This document shows positions 18,930-27,340 of a DNA stretch of 64,000 bases, piece by piece. The stretch lies in the NCBI RefSeq assembly GCF_020176715.1, contig NZ_JAIVMF010000008.1, positions 124,001-188,000 of the forward strand. The letters run 5' to 3'. The position numbers and the translations under genes were made by a program. Origin of the DNA: Stappia stellulata (GTDB lineage Bacteria; Pseudomonadota; Alphaproteobacteria; Rhizobiales; Stappiaceae). Position 1 is the stretch's first letter. Every line of letters starts with the position of its first letter. The notes beneath the pieces are model-generated. The model was not told the origin of the DNA, did no database searches, and saw only the letters and a list, made by a program, of their open reading frames with translations.

Positions 18930-19574
18930 TCAGGTCCGGCTGGTCAGCAGGATCTTCATGGCGAAACCGCCGATGATGCCGGCGAAAAGCCAGTCGATGG
19001 CGCGCATGATGCGCGGCGAGCGGCGCAGGGATTTGGAAAAGCCCTCGGCCATCAGCACCATGCCGGCGCAAAACGGCAGGGAGAAGAGAACCATATAGAG
19101 GCCGAGGAACAGCATCTTGGCTGCCGCGTCCGGATCGCTTGCGGCGACGAATTGCGGCAGGAACGTCAGGAAGAACAGGATGATCTTCGGATTGAGCAGG
19201 TTGACCAGAACCCCGGTTGCAAAGACGCGCGACAGCGGCCGGCGCCGGGCGGCCTTGTCGGGGGTGACTGACAGGGCCGATCCGTGGCGGATGCTCTGGA
19301 CAGCAAGCCACAACAGATAGACCGCACCGGCGATCTTGACGACGAAGAAGGCCTGCGCCGAGGCGGCGATCAGCGCCGAGAGGCCGAAGGCGATCAGCAG
19401 CGTGTGGATCACGTTGCCGGTGAGGGCGCCCAGCATCGAGGCCATGCCGGACGCGCGACCTTCCGACAGCGACCGGCCGACAAACAGCGTCATGTCCGGC
19501 CCCGGCGTGAGCACGAGAACGAGACAGGCCAGCGTGAAGGTGACCATCGTGGCGGGATCGGGCAAGAAAGCCAT
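18930..19574 (-). CDS. LysE/RhtB family amino-acid exporter
   Basis: A 214-residue inner-membrane protein with six predicted helices. The family signature TPGPDMTLFVGRSLSEGRASG at about residues 23-43 and GNVIHTLL follow the LysE/RhtB pattern. LLNPKIILFFLTFLPQF in the middle is the second conserved block. It exports an amino acid or related compound; which one is not readable. The adjacent downstream aminotransferase on the same strand (58 bp) hints at a shared amino-acid substrate, which is inference only. Confidence 0.9.
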   Translation of the reverse strand: MAFLPDPATMVTFTLACLVLVLTPGPDMTLFVGRSLSEGRASGMASMLGALTGNVIHTLLIAFGLSALIAASAQAFFVVKIAGAVYLLWLAVQSIRHGSALSVTPDKAARRRPLSRVFATGVLVNLLNPKIILFFLTFLPQFVAASDPDAAAKMLFLGLYMVLFSLPFCAGMVLMAEGFSKSLRRSPRIMRAIDWLFAGIIGGFAMKILLTSRT

Positions 19575-19614
19575 CTCAAACTCCTGGACGCGCCGGTTTC
19601 ATGCGCGTCGGCGC

Positions 19615-20226
19615 TCAGACTATCACGCAGCTTGCGGCGTGGTCGATGGCGCTTTCAAGGCGGTCGTTGCCCCAGAACAGTTCCCCGTCCGCGCAGAGGA
19701 AACTCGGCGCGCCGAAGATCCCTGCCCGCTCCGCCGTCTCCGTATTGGCGCGAAGGGCTGCCTTGATGTCGGCCGCCCTCGCCTTGTCCAGAAGCGGGCC
19801 GGCCGGCAGGGCGAGGGCGGACAGGCAGGCCGCCAGCGTCTCGGGCGCGTCGATCCGCTCGCCCCTGCCGAATTGCGCCAGATAGACTGCGCGGGAAAAA
19901 CGTGCCCGGTCTTCCTCGCGCTCGATCGCCAGCGCCACGCGTGCGGCGAGCAGGCCGTTTGCCGGGAAGGGGTCCGGACGGGTCAGCGGCAGCTCCATGG
20001 CGCGCGTCAGCCGTTCCATCTCGCGCCACATGTAGGCCCCTTTGGCCGGATAGATATTGAAGGGCGAGGTCGGCCAGCCGGCCTTCGCGAAGAGCGGACC
20101 GAGAAGGAAGGGACGCCAGCGCACGGCGACGCCGCGGTGCGCGGCGGCTTCATCGATGCGCATGGCCGTGAGATAGCTGTAGGTCGAGGCGAATTCGTAC
20201 CAGAAATCGAGGCGGGGCCGGGTCAT
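19615..20226 (-). CDS. 2-hydroxychromene-2-carboxylate isomerase family protein (DsbA-like fold)
   Basis: A 203-residue thioredoxin-superfamily protein of the NahD/GST-kappa type. DFWYEFASTYSYL at the N-terminus places a Ser where DsbA has its CxxC, as in isomerases. RWRPFLLGPLF and GIFGAPSF near the end are family blocks. It is glutathione-dependent by family, and the actual substrate is unknown because no naphthalene pathway genes are nearby. The ATG at 20226 has AAAGGTG directly upstream and was preferred over the GTG at 20232. It is 40 bp upstream of the LysE gene on the same strand. Confidence 0.88.
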   Translation of the reverse strand: MTRPRLDFWYEFASTYSYLTAMRIDEAAAHRGVAVRWRPFLLGPLFAKAGWPTSPFNIYPAKGAYMWREMERLTRAMELPLTRPDPFPANGLLAARVALAIEREEDRARFSRAVYLAQFGRGERIDAPETLAACLSALALPAGPLLDKARAADIKAALRANTETAERAGIFGAPSFLCADGELFWGNDRLESAIDHAASCVIV

Positions 20227-20358
20227 GCTCACCTTTCCGGGTGCGGGACCGCGCGCGGGGCAACCCTATCGGCCGATGATCGGGAATACGCCCGGTGGAC
20301 AGTCTCCAGTCGACAGGTATAACCGGGCGAAACCTTGCCAGGGAAATCGGAAACGTCA

Positions 20359-21198
20359 ATGTCCGCCTCGTCGCCGACCGACACAAGCCTCCCCCTCGTC
20401 TCGCCCGCCGTGTTTCGCCGGCTGGTGATTGGCGCGATTGTCTATATCGCCGTGGTCTCGGCTTTTTTTCTTGCCTTTCCGCAGGTCGACCAGGCCGCGA
20501 GCGGCCTCTTCTATGACGCGGGTGCGGGATTTTGGGCGGCGTCGGATCCGCTGTTCATGCGGCTCAGGGAACTTGGTCCCTTTCTCGTCAAGCTGGTGGC
20601 CGTGGCCGCGCTCGGCGTGCTGGTCGTGGCGGCGGCCGTTCCGCGCCTGCCAGACTGGCTGTCCCTGCGCGCGCCGCTGTTCCTGCTGTCGACGCTCGCG
20701 CTCGGTCCCGGCGTCGTGGTCAACGCGGTCTTCAAGAACAACTGGGGGCGTCCGCGCCCGAACGCGGTCGATCTCTTCGGCGGCGACGCGCCCTATGTCG
20801 AGGTCTGGCGCATCTCCGATTACTGCGAGCGCAACTGTTCGTTCGTCTCCGGCGAGGCATCCTCGGGCCTGTGGCTGGTGACGCTGGCGTTTCTTGCCCC
20901 GCCGCGCTGGCGCATGGGCATCCTCTGCGTCGTTTTGCCGCTCTGCCTGGCGCTGTCGGCCAATCGGGTGGCCTTCGGAGGCCATTTTCTCTCCGACACG
21001 CTGCTGTCCTGGGGCATTACCCTGCTTGTGATCCTGGGGCTTTATCAGCTGTTCTACCGCTCGCCGCCGGGCTTTCTCACGGAAGCGGCGCTGCGGCGCG
21101 GGTTTTCCGCTGTCGCCGTCGCCCTGCGCCGTGCGTGTGCCGGCGCATGGCAACGAAGCCTGATCGCCGGTCGGCGCTTTGCCGCAATGTTTCGCTAG
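20359..21198 (+). CDS. PAP2 family membrane phosphatase (LpxE-like)
   Basis: A 279-residue inner-membrane phosphatase with about six helices. The three PAP2 signature blocks are K126...RP131-132 (KNNWGRPRP), SFVSGEAS (162-168) and R203...H209...D213 (NRVAFGGHFLSD). Block two has SGE instead of SGH, a variant I associate with lipid A 1-phosphatase-like (LpxE) members. An extra cysteine-bearing loop (DYCERNCSF) precedes it. It would dephosphorylate a lipid phosphate at the periplasmic face. The TTG at 20335 is a less likely start. A gene-free 148 bp follows. Confidence 0.84.
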   Translation: MSASSPTDTSLPLVSPAVFRRLVIGAIVYIAVVSAFFLAFPQVDQAASGLFYDAGAGFWAASDPLFMRLRELGPFLVKLVAVAALGVLVVAAAVPRLPDWLSLRAPLFLLSTLALGPGVVVNAVFKNNWGRPRPNAVDLFGGDAPYVEVWRISDYCERNCSFVSGEASSGLWLVTLAFLAPPRWRMGILCVVLPLCLALSANRVAFGGHFLSDTLLSWGITLLVILGLYQLFYRSPPGFLTEAALRRGFSAVAVALRRACAGAWQRSLIAGRRFAAMFR

Positions 21199-21346
21199 GG
21201 ATCGCTGGGGCGGGGTCTGGCGGGCGGGTTCCGGCGCGCGGGTGGAAACTTGGTGGTGGAAAACCGTCGCGTCGGGATACTCCTTGGGGCGGTCTCGGGC
21301 TTCGACGGCCGGACGCGGCGGGAAAGTCTGATACTGTAATGCGACT

Positions 21347-22048
21347 ATGAAACGACCTGGTACGATGGATCAGCCCGACCCCGCCGCTCCGCAGGATGCA
21401 CAAGGCGATGCCGCTTTGGCGGCGGCGCCCTCGTCGCCGGCGCGCAAAAGGCGTCGGGTCGCGCTCGTCGTCGCGGGGATCCTCGCCGTTGTCTGCTTCG
21501 GGTTTCTGGCCGGAGGTTTCCTGCGGTTCGCCAGCGCGGTGACGCAATACACCGAGGCGGCATCGCCCAGCGCGGATGCCATCGTCGTGCTTACCGGCGG
21601 GAGCGAACGGGTGAAGAAGGCGCTGAGCCTGCTCGACGAGGGCCGGGCCGGGCGGCTGTTGATTTCCGGCGTGCATCCCGAGACGACACCGAAGCAGATC
21701 GTGCGCCGCACGGAAAGCGATCTGGCGCTGTTCGCCTGCTGCATCGACCTCGACCGCAACGCCAACAACACGCTGGAGAACGCGGCCGAAACGGCGAAAT
21801 GGGTCCGCTCCAACGGGTTTTCGAGCGTGATCGTGGTAACGAGCGCCTATCACATGCCCCGGGCGTTGCTGGAGCTGAGGTCGGTCATGCCGGAGACGAC
21901 CCTCGTCGCCGTTGCGGTGCAGGGGACCGATCTGGAGCTCAACAGCTGGTTCCGCCATGCCGGGGTGTCGCTGCTTCTCTTGCGCGAATACATGAAGTAC
22001 ATGTTCGCCTGGGTCCGGATCTCGGCCATGGGCAGTCCCGCGCCATGA
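21347..22048 (+). CDS. YdcF/DUF218 family protein
   Basis: A 233-residue protein anchored by one N-terminal helix (about residues 38-62), with a periplasmic DUF218 domain: DAIVVLTGGSERVKKAL, RLLISGVHP, NTLENAAE and VTSAYHMPRAL. These are the conserved blocks of the YdcF/SanA/ElyC group, linked to envelope integrity. The N-terminal 35 residues are a low-complexity Ala/Pro cytoplasmic tail. No good ribosome site marks the start; Met7 (21365) is an alternative. plsC follows 94 bp later, an order seen in many Hyphomicrobiales, here without ftsEX. Confidence 0.86.
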   Translation: MKRPGTMDQPDPAAPQDAQGDAALAAAPSSPARKRRRVALVVAGILAVVCFGFLAGGFLRFASAVTQYTEAASPSADAIVVLTGGSERVKKALSLLDEGRAGRLLISGVHPETTPKQIVRRTESDLALFACCIDLDRNANNTLENAAETAKWVRSNGFSSVIVVTSAYHMPRALLELRSVMPETTLVAVAVQGTDLELNSWFRHAGVSLLLLREYMKYMFAWVRISAMGSPAP

Positions 22049-22142
22049 CCCCGCCGGACGATGCCCGAGCCGGGGCTCTCCATGTCAGGCGGCGCTGGAC
22101 GCTGTCCTTGCGCACTTCGCATTGCCAGACGGTATCCGTGTC

Positions 22143-22928
22143 ATGATCCTTATCCGCTCCCTCGTGTTCCAGGCGCTGTTTTACACGTCGACCCTGCTCC
22201 TGATGGTCCTGTCGCTGCCGGTCTTTGTGCTGCCGGCGCGGTGGGGCTGGCCGGTGGTGCCGTTGTGGGCGCGGGTCAGTCTCTGGCTGCTGCGCTGGGT
22301 CGCGGGCGTCAAGGTCGAGTTCCGGGGACTGGAGAACATTCCGCAAGGCGGCTGCATCGTCGCCGCCAAGCATCAGTCGGCCTGGGAAACCTTCGCCCTG
22401 CTGCCGCTGTTCAGCTCGCCGACCTATGTGCTCAAGCGGGAGCTGCGCTACATTCCGCTGTTCGGCTGGTATACGGCGAAGTTCCGTCAGATTCCGGTCG
22501 ATCGCGGCAAGCGCTCCGTCGCGCTCGCCAAGCTGACCGACAGCGCGCGAACCGCGATCGCGGAAGGCCGCCAGATCCTGATCTTCCCGGAAGGAACCCG
22601 GCGCGGCGCCGGCGAGGAGCCGCGCTACAAATTCGGCGTTTCCCATCTCTACAAGTCGCTGGCCTGCCCGCTGTTGCCGGTCGCGCTGAATTCGGGCGTC
22701 TACTGGCCGCGCCGTGGCTGGAAGATCTATCCCGGCACGGTCGTGGCCGAATTCCTGCCGGTGATCGCGCCCGGACAGCCGCTCGAAACGGCCCACAAGA
22801 AGCTGGTGGACGAGATCGAAACCGCTTCCGACCGGCTGATCCTTGAGGCCGCGCACAGCGGGCGCGCGCTTCCCGTTCTGGACCGCGTGCGGGCGCGCTG
22901 GGCGGCCCGGGGCAAGTCCCTCGACTGA
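22143..22928 (+). CDS. plsC: 1-acyl-sn-glycerol-3-phosphate acyltransferase
   Basis: Acylates lysophosphatidic acid to phosphatidic acid at the inner membrane. The 261-residue protein has an N-terminal hydrophobic anchor (about residues 5-35). Block I reads KHQSAWE, with Glu in place of the usual Asp of HX4D, and block III is FPEGTR. Block II-like RELRYIPLFGW lies between them. I chose the ATG at 22143 (MILIRSL) over the 22122 frame start because it leaves a normal membrane N-terminus. It shares the strand and probably the transcript with the YdcF gene. Confidence 0.92.
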   Translation: MILIRSLVFQALFYTSTLLLMVLSLPVFVLPARWGWPVVPLWARVSLWLLRWVAGVKVEFRGLENIPQGGCIVAAKHQSAWETFALLPLFSSPTYVLKRELRYIPLFGWYTAKFRQIPVDRGKRSVALAKLTDSARTAIAEGRQILIFPEGTRRGAGEEPRYKFGVSHLYKSLACPLLPVALNSGVYWPRRGWKIYPGTVVAEFLPVIAPGQPLETAHKKLVDEIETASDRLILEAAHSGRALPVLDRVRARWAARGKSLD

Positions 22929-23002
22929 CCGACACTCGCAAAAACGCGTTTTCTCGCCGTCGGGGTCTGGAATTCGTTCTTGCTCCGTTCTATTTATCAG
23001 GA

Positions 23003-23392
23003 ATGATCAGGCGTCCCAGTCCATCGTTTCTGGATAAATCGCGCGCGGACGCCCCGCGAGCGGCGACGGAGCTTGGGCTGACGGACCGGTATCGCTACCT
23101 GCTGGGTCGATCCGGCAAGCGCTACCTGTTTTCGACCGTGCCGGTTGAGCGCCTTGGCGAATACCCTTGCGCGATTGTCGTTCTGGAGCCGACCATCGGA
23201 CGCGGCGGACGGCCGAAGAAGGCCTGGATCGGGGAAATCGACCGCGACGGCAAGCGGCGCGGCGCACGCCTTGCCAGTCGCGACCTTTCCGGCCGCATGG
23301 CGTTGGTGCATCTTCTGGCCGGCGACGCGGCGCAGCGCCGCACCGTGCTCGACGATCTGGACGGCCTGTTCGAGCCGGAATGCGAAGGCTGA
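23003..23392 (+). CDS. Hypothetical basic protein of unknown family
   Basis: I do not recognise this 129-residue protein. It is rich in Arg/Lys with no membrane segment or export signal. The middle (RYRYLLGRSGKRYLFS...GRGGRPKKAWIGEID) reads like a compact beta-sheet domain, and the C-terminus (ALVHLLAGDAAQRRTVLDDL) like a helix pair. Third-position GC bias supports coding. The ATG at 23003 abuts AGGA (22999-23002), too close for a normal ribosome site, so a downstream start or a leaderless mRNA is possible. It lies alone between plsC and the opposed chaC. Confidence 0.55.
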   Translation: MIRRPSPSFLDKSRADAPRAATELGLTDRYRYLLGRSGKRYLFSTVPVERLGEYPCAIVVLEPTIGRGGRPKKAWIGEIDRDGKRRGARLASRDLSGRMALVHLLAGDAAQRRTVLDDLDGLFEPECEG

Positions 23393-23415
23393 CCGGCGTC
23401 TGTCGCCGCGAGAGG

Positions 23416-23958
23416 TCAGCCGGTCGTTGCCGCTGTCTGTTCAAGACGCGCGCACAAGGCTTCGAGACCCGCGTCGTGAATGCTCAGCTCCCTGAGATGC
23501 GATACCGTGTTCAGCACGTAGTCGGGATTGGCGCCCGATTGCCCGACGGCGCCCCTGACGATGTCGACCTGGCGCTCGAGCGGCAGCACGCCGGCGTATT
23601 GCTCGTGGGTGCGGTCGACCAGATAGGTCACGGCCGGGACCAGACGCCGGGCCTCGTCGGCGAGCCTCACCCGGCGCTCGGCCTCCAGATAGACCAGCGT
23701 TGCCTGCTCGCGGGCGCGCAGATAGGTGATCACCTCCTCGCGCCGATGCGCGGCCACGCGGAAGGCGATGCCGCGGCAGGCGCCGCCCCGGTCGAGACCG
23801 AGAACGAGGCCGGGCCGGTCCTGCGTGCCGCGATGGACCCAGGAGTAGATGCAAAGCGAGCGGTGCGCGCCGTGCAGCACGCCCGGAACCGCTTCCTCAA
23901 AGACAAAGCCCGGCCGCCACATCAGCGAGCCGTAGCCGAACACCCAAAGATCGTCCAT
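23416..23958 (-). CDS. chaC: Glutathione-specific gamma-glutamylcyclotransferase (ChaC family)
   Basis: Cleaves glutathione to 5-oxoproline and Cys-Gly in the cytoplasm. The 180-residue protein carries the substrate-phosphate loop YGSLMW at residues 9-14 and the likely catalytic Glu84 in YLRAREQ. SWVHRGTQDRPGLVLGLDRGG is the ChaC-type block after strand two. The ATG at 23958 has AAGGA upstream at good spacing; the frame is open further 5' without resembling the family. Together with ggt it provides cytosolic and periplasmic routes for glutathione breakdown. Confidence 0.92.
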   Translation of the reverse strand: MDDLWVFGYGSLMWRPGFVFEEAVPGVLHGAHRSLCIYSWVHRGTQDRPGLVLGLDRGGACRGIAFRVAAHRREEVITYLRAREQATLVYLEAERRVRLADEARRLVPAVTYLVDRTHEQYAGVLPLERQVDIVRGAVGQSGANPDYVLNTVSHLRELSIHDAGLEALCARLEQTAATTG

Positions 23959-24131
23959 CGCGCTTTCCTTGTTGCCGGCTGGAGGTAGCAATGGCCGGCG
24001 CGGCTGGCAACCGTTGCCGCACCGGAAATCCGCAGTGCGGCGGATGATCGGGCGCGGCTGCGGCGTCATGGGCCTTGAAACGGACATGAGAGCGTGCTTT
24101 CAGGCGGCATTGTTTCCCCAATGAGGATCCC

Positions 24132-25172
24132 ATGACCGAAACGCCGGCCCCGTCGCCTTCCCCAACCTCGCCTCCGCGGTCGCGTCGCCGCTTCTGGATC
24201 CTGATCTCGCTTGTCGTGCTGGTGATCGGTCTGTGGTCCGCCTATTGGACGGTGGCGCGCGGCATGGCGGTGGACATTCTGCGCAACACCTATGAGGTGG
24301 CGGAGACCGAAGGAGGGGCGCTGGTCTGCGGGGCGCAGCGGCTTGGCGGCTATCCCTTCCGTTTCGAGCTCGAGTGCCAGCCCTTCGAGGCCGGTGACGC
24401 ACAGGGGCGCGCCGGCGCCCTCGCCGGCCTGCGGGTCATCGCGCTCGCCTATAATCCCCGCCATGTGATCGTGGAGGCGGACGGACCCGCAACCCTGCGG
24501 TTCGATGATCCGCACCCGTTCGACCGTCTCTCGGCCGACTGGACGTCGGCCCGTGCCAGCGCTCGGCTCGTCGAGGCCGGTTTGCGCGATGCCGATCTCT
24601 TTGTCGAGGAACCGAAGATTTCCGGGATTTCGGCGGACGCCGCCGTGTCGCTCACCGCGTCGCGTGCCACCGTCCATGCGCGCCGCAGCCCGTCCGTCCC
24701 GGAGGATGCCGATTTCGCGCTGCGCCTTGCCGGGCTTGCGGTCCCGGCGCTGGAGGGGGCGGCCGAGATTTCGGCCGATGCCACTCTTGCCGGCGGCGCG
24801 GCGGCGCTGGCCGGCCGCGGCGACTGGATGTCCCTGCTCCGCCAGGACGAGGCCGTGCGGGTCAGCGAGCTGAGGGCCAGTGCCTCCGGCGTGAACCTGC
24901 GCGCCACGGGAACGCTGTTCCTCGATGCCAAGGGCCGGCTGGCCGGAACGCTGCCGCTCACGGTGTCGGGGGCCGACAAGCTGCCCGCGCTGCTCGCCCC
25001 CTTCTTTCCGGAAGGGTCGTCCGTCCCGACATCGCTTGCGGGTGCCGTCATCGGCTTCGGTGCGCCGACGACGCTCGACGGAGCGCCGGCGGTCACGGTG
25101 CCGTTGCGGTTCGAGGCGGGGGTGGCCCGCGTCGGGCTGATCCCGATCGCGTCGCTTCCGCCGATGTTTTGA
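24132..25172 (+). CDS. DUF2125 domain-containing protein
   Basis: A 346-residue protein with one N-terminal membrane helix (about residues 21-45) preceded by a Pro/Arg-rich cytoplasmic tail, so most of it is periplasmic. The block VCGAQRLGGYPFRFELECQPFE is characteristic of DUF2125, a conserved alphaproteobacterial family of unknown function resembling AsmA-like or YdgA-like beta repeats. The remainder is Ala-rich with alternating strands and no enzyme motif. It diverges from chaC and converges on a GNAT gene. Function unknown. Confidence 0.83.
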   Translation: MTETPAPSPSPTSPPRSRRRFWILISLVVLVIGLWSAYWTVARGMAVDILRNTYEVAETEGGALVCGAQRLGGYPFRFELECQPFEAGDAQGRAGALAGLRVIALAYNPRHVIVEADGPATLRFDDPHPFDRLSADWTSARASARLVEAGLRDADLFVEEPKISGISADAAVSLTASRATVHARRSPSVPEDADFALRLAGLAVPALEGAAEISADATLAGGAAALAGRGDWMSLLRQDEAVRVSELRASASGVNLRATGTLFLDAKGRLAGTLPLTVSGADKLPALLAPFFPEGSSVPTSLAGAVIGFGAPTTLDGAPAVTVPLRFEAGVARVGLIPIASLPPMF

Positions 25173-25221
25173 CAAGCGCGCCGGCCTGAAGTGAAGCGCC
25201 GGCCGCGCCGTCGGCGTGCGC

Positions 25222-25683
25222 CTATTCGGACGCGGTCCGGTCGATCGGCAGCACGTAGCCCTTCCAGTTGGCGGGTTCGGCAATGCGGTCGTAGAGCGCG
25301 ACGGCCGGCGCGTTCTTGCCCGGCACGATCCAGCGCAGCTCGGTCCAGGACCGCTTGGCGCCTTCGCTGACCAGCGTCTCGATCATGCGCCGGGCAACGC
25401 CCTTGTTGCGCGCGTCCGGGTGCACGTAGATCTCGTCGAGCTGTCCGGAGCGAAGGCCGGTGATGATCTCGGGGAGGTCGAAGAAGATCGCGAAGCCGAC
25501 AAGCTTTCCATCGACCTCCGCGCCGATCACCTCGGCGGCGCGGTCGCCGAGAATGCGTTCGGCATAGAACTGGTCGGGCCGGCGGGGCGCGCCGCGCTTC
25601 AGCGCCTGCGCATATTCCGCGATCAGCGGTGCGAGGGCGTGCGCATCGTCCGGGCCGAGCGATTTGATGGTAATCTTGCTCAT
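25222..25683 (-). CDS. GNAT family N-acetyltransferase
   Basis: A 153-residue single-domain acetyltransferase. DEIYVHPDARNKGVARRMIETL around residues 88-109 is the acetyl-CoA binding block; the usual RGxGxG reads RNKGVA. The C-terminal NAPAVALYDRIAE segment is the conserved strand 5-helix 4 region. The substrate is unknown. The ATG at 25683 has GGAG 7-8 nt upstream; the open frame continues to 25734 without further GNAT homology. It lies 87 bp before the HD-GYP stop but on the same strand. Confidence 0.87.
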   Translation of the reverse strand: MSKITIKSLGPDDAHALAPLIAEYAQALKRGAPRRPDQFYAERILGDRAAEVIGAEVDGKLVGFAIFFDLPEIITGLRSGQLDEIYVHPDARNKGVARRMIETLVSEGAKRSWTELRWIVPGKNAPAVALYDRIAEPANWKGYVLPIDRTASE

Positions 25684-25770
25684 GAAAACTCCGCAAAAAG
25701 GACAGTCCGCCGGACAAATCGACCGGGAGGCCACCTTGCCCTTAAAAACGCGGCTATTTCAACTGTCTGA

Positions 25771-27156
25771 TCATGCGGCAATTGACGCATCGAGGCGGGC
25801 GAGACCGGCCTTGAGCGCCGCGACGCAGGAGGCGTCGAAGGCGCTGCCGGTGTCCTTGTCGAGAATGGCCAGCGCCTGGGGGATCGGCATCGCGGCCCGA
25901 TAGGGCCGTTCCGCCGACAGGGCGTCGAAGACATCGGCGACGGTGAGGATCCGCGCTTCCAGGCAGATTTCCGCACCCTTCAGCCCGTTGGGATAGCCCT
26001 TGCCGTCCAGCCGCTCGTGGTGGGCGCCGGCGACCGGCGCGATGTCGGCGAAGGCGGAGACGCGCTCGAGAATGCGTTCGCTGTGCCGGGAGTGGCTGCG
26101 GATGGAGGCCCATTCGGTCTCGTCGAGCTTGCCCGGCTTGTCGAGCACCTGGTTGCTGACGCCGAGTTTGCCAAGGTCGTGCAGCAGGGCGGCGCGGCGT
26201 AGCCAGCGGCGGTGCGCTTGCAAGAGCCCGAGTTCCTCCGCGATCAGGTCGGTGTAGAGGGTGACCCGGTCGGAGTGATCGGCGGTATAGGGGCTCTTGG
26301 CGTCGACCACGTCGGAAAAGGCCTCCGCGACCGCGTCGAGGTAGTCCTCGTCGACCGCATGGGCCGCTTGCGGGGCCCTGGCAAAGACCTCCCGTGCCAG
26401 GTCGCCGGCGGCCAGACGGTGCCAGAAGCCCGGACGGCGCGAGACCGCCAGGAAGGCCTCGACCAGCCGGGGCGCGAACCAGCTTCTGGCGCGGTTTGCG
26501 ATTTCCGTTTCCGCTTCCTTGGCGCCGTGCTCCTGAAAGAAGACATCGGCGACCTGCGCCAGCAGGGCGATATTGGCGGAAACGGGAATGGCCGAGCCGG
26601 TCAGCCCTTCCGGCTTCCCCGATCCGTCCCAATGTTCGTCAAGGGCCCGGATGCCCGCCTGGACCTCCTCGGAAAAGCGCATCTTGGCGGCAATGTCGGC
26701 GCCGCGATGGCAGCGCGTCTCGATCAGTTCGCGGGCGATCTCGCCGCCGTTCTGCACCACATGGACCAGGGCGCGGATGCGCTCGCTCAGGCCGGATTTC
26801 AGGCCGGTCTTCTTGAACACGAAGCGCAGGGCAGCGCTCAGCGAGCCGTCGATGGTCTTGAAATCATGTTTGAAGGCGATGTCGTCGGTCAGATAGAGAT
26901 CGCGTATCCGCGCGGCGTTGCTGCTGCAGCCGAGGTCCTTGAGCAGAAGCGTGTAGTAGAGGTCCGCCAGCTCCGCCTCGCCAAGCCCGAGTTCGGTGCC
27001 GACGGCCGTGCCGATGAAGCAGCAGCGGATGCAATGGCCTTCCGGCTGGCCCTCGGTCATGTCGAGCGCGTAACTGAGCGAGCCGAGCAGTTCGGCGGGG
27101 TTCAGGCTCGCCGAAGGCGCATGCGCCCGACTGTCCTCATAGTGGCTGCGGACCAT
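25771..27156 (-). CDS. Tandem HD-domain protein: degenerate N-terminal HD plus intact HD-GYP
   Basis: A 461-residue cytoplasmic protein. The C-terminal half is a complete HD-GYP phosphodiesterase domain: H294, HD at 326-327 with GK (LLHDLGKLGV), HH at 379-380, GYP at 387-389 and D408 (VADVFDAL). This predicts c-di-GMP (or related cyclic dinucleotide) hydrolysis. The N-terminal half looks like a second HD-GYP copy that has lost its ligands: KDLG replaces HDLG (73-76) and DEHWDGSGKPEGL (173-185) replaces HHExxDGxGYP. It also has a cysteine pair near 42-46. The start at 27156 has AGGAAGGG upstream. There is no receiver or membrane region. Confidence 0.88.
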   Translation of the reverse strand: MVRSHYEDSRAHAPSASLNPAELLGSLSYALDMTEGQPEGHCIRCCFIGTAVGTELGLGEAELADLYYTLLLKDLGCSSNAARIRDLYLTDDIAFKHDFKTIDGSLSAALRFVFKKTGLKSGLSERIRALVHVVQNGGEIARELIETRCHRGADIAAKMRFSEEVQAGIRALDEHWDGSGKPEGLTGSAIPVSANIALLAQVADVFFQEHGAKEAETEIANRARSWFAPRLVEAFLAVSRRPGFWHRLAAGDLAREVFARAPQAAHAVDEDYLDAVAEAFSDVVDAKSPYTADHSDRVTLYTDLIAEELGLLQAHRRWLRRAALLHDLGKLGVSNQVLDKPGKLDETEWASIRSHSRHSERILERVSAFADIAPVAGAHHERLDGKGYPNGLKGAEICLEARILTVADVFDALSAERPYRAAMPIPQALAILDKDTGSAFDASCVAALKAGLARLDASIAA

Positions 27157-27340
27157 GCCATCCCTTCCTCTGGCCTGATGAAATCCCGGCTTTTCGGCAA
27201 ATTTACCGGCCGAGCCCTTAAGAAGTCGTCTCACCGGAGGCGCTCGCGATCGGCGCCGGTTGACGGTGCCGCGCAAGGCGCTAGCATCGTGGCGCCTGCC
27301 CCGCGTTCCTTCCGCGCCCCAAACCGGACCCGCGTCCACC

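Noticed and set aside
25173-25221. GCGCCGGC repeats between DUF2125 and GNAT genes as a terminator
   Set aside because: A bulged G/C hairpin can form but there is no T-run on either strand.
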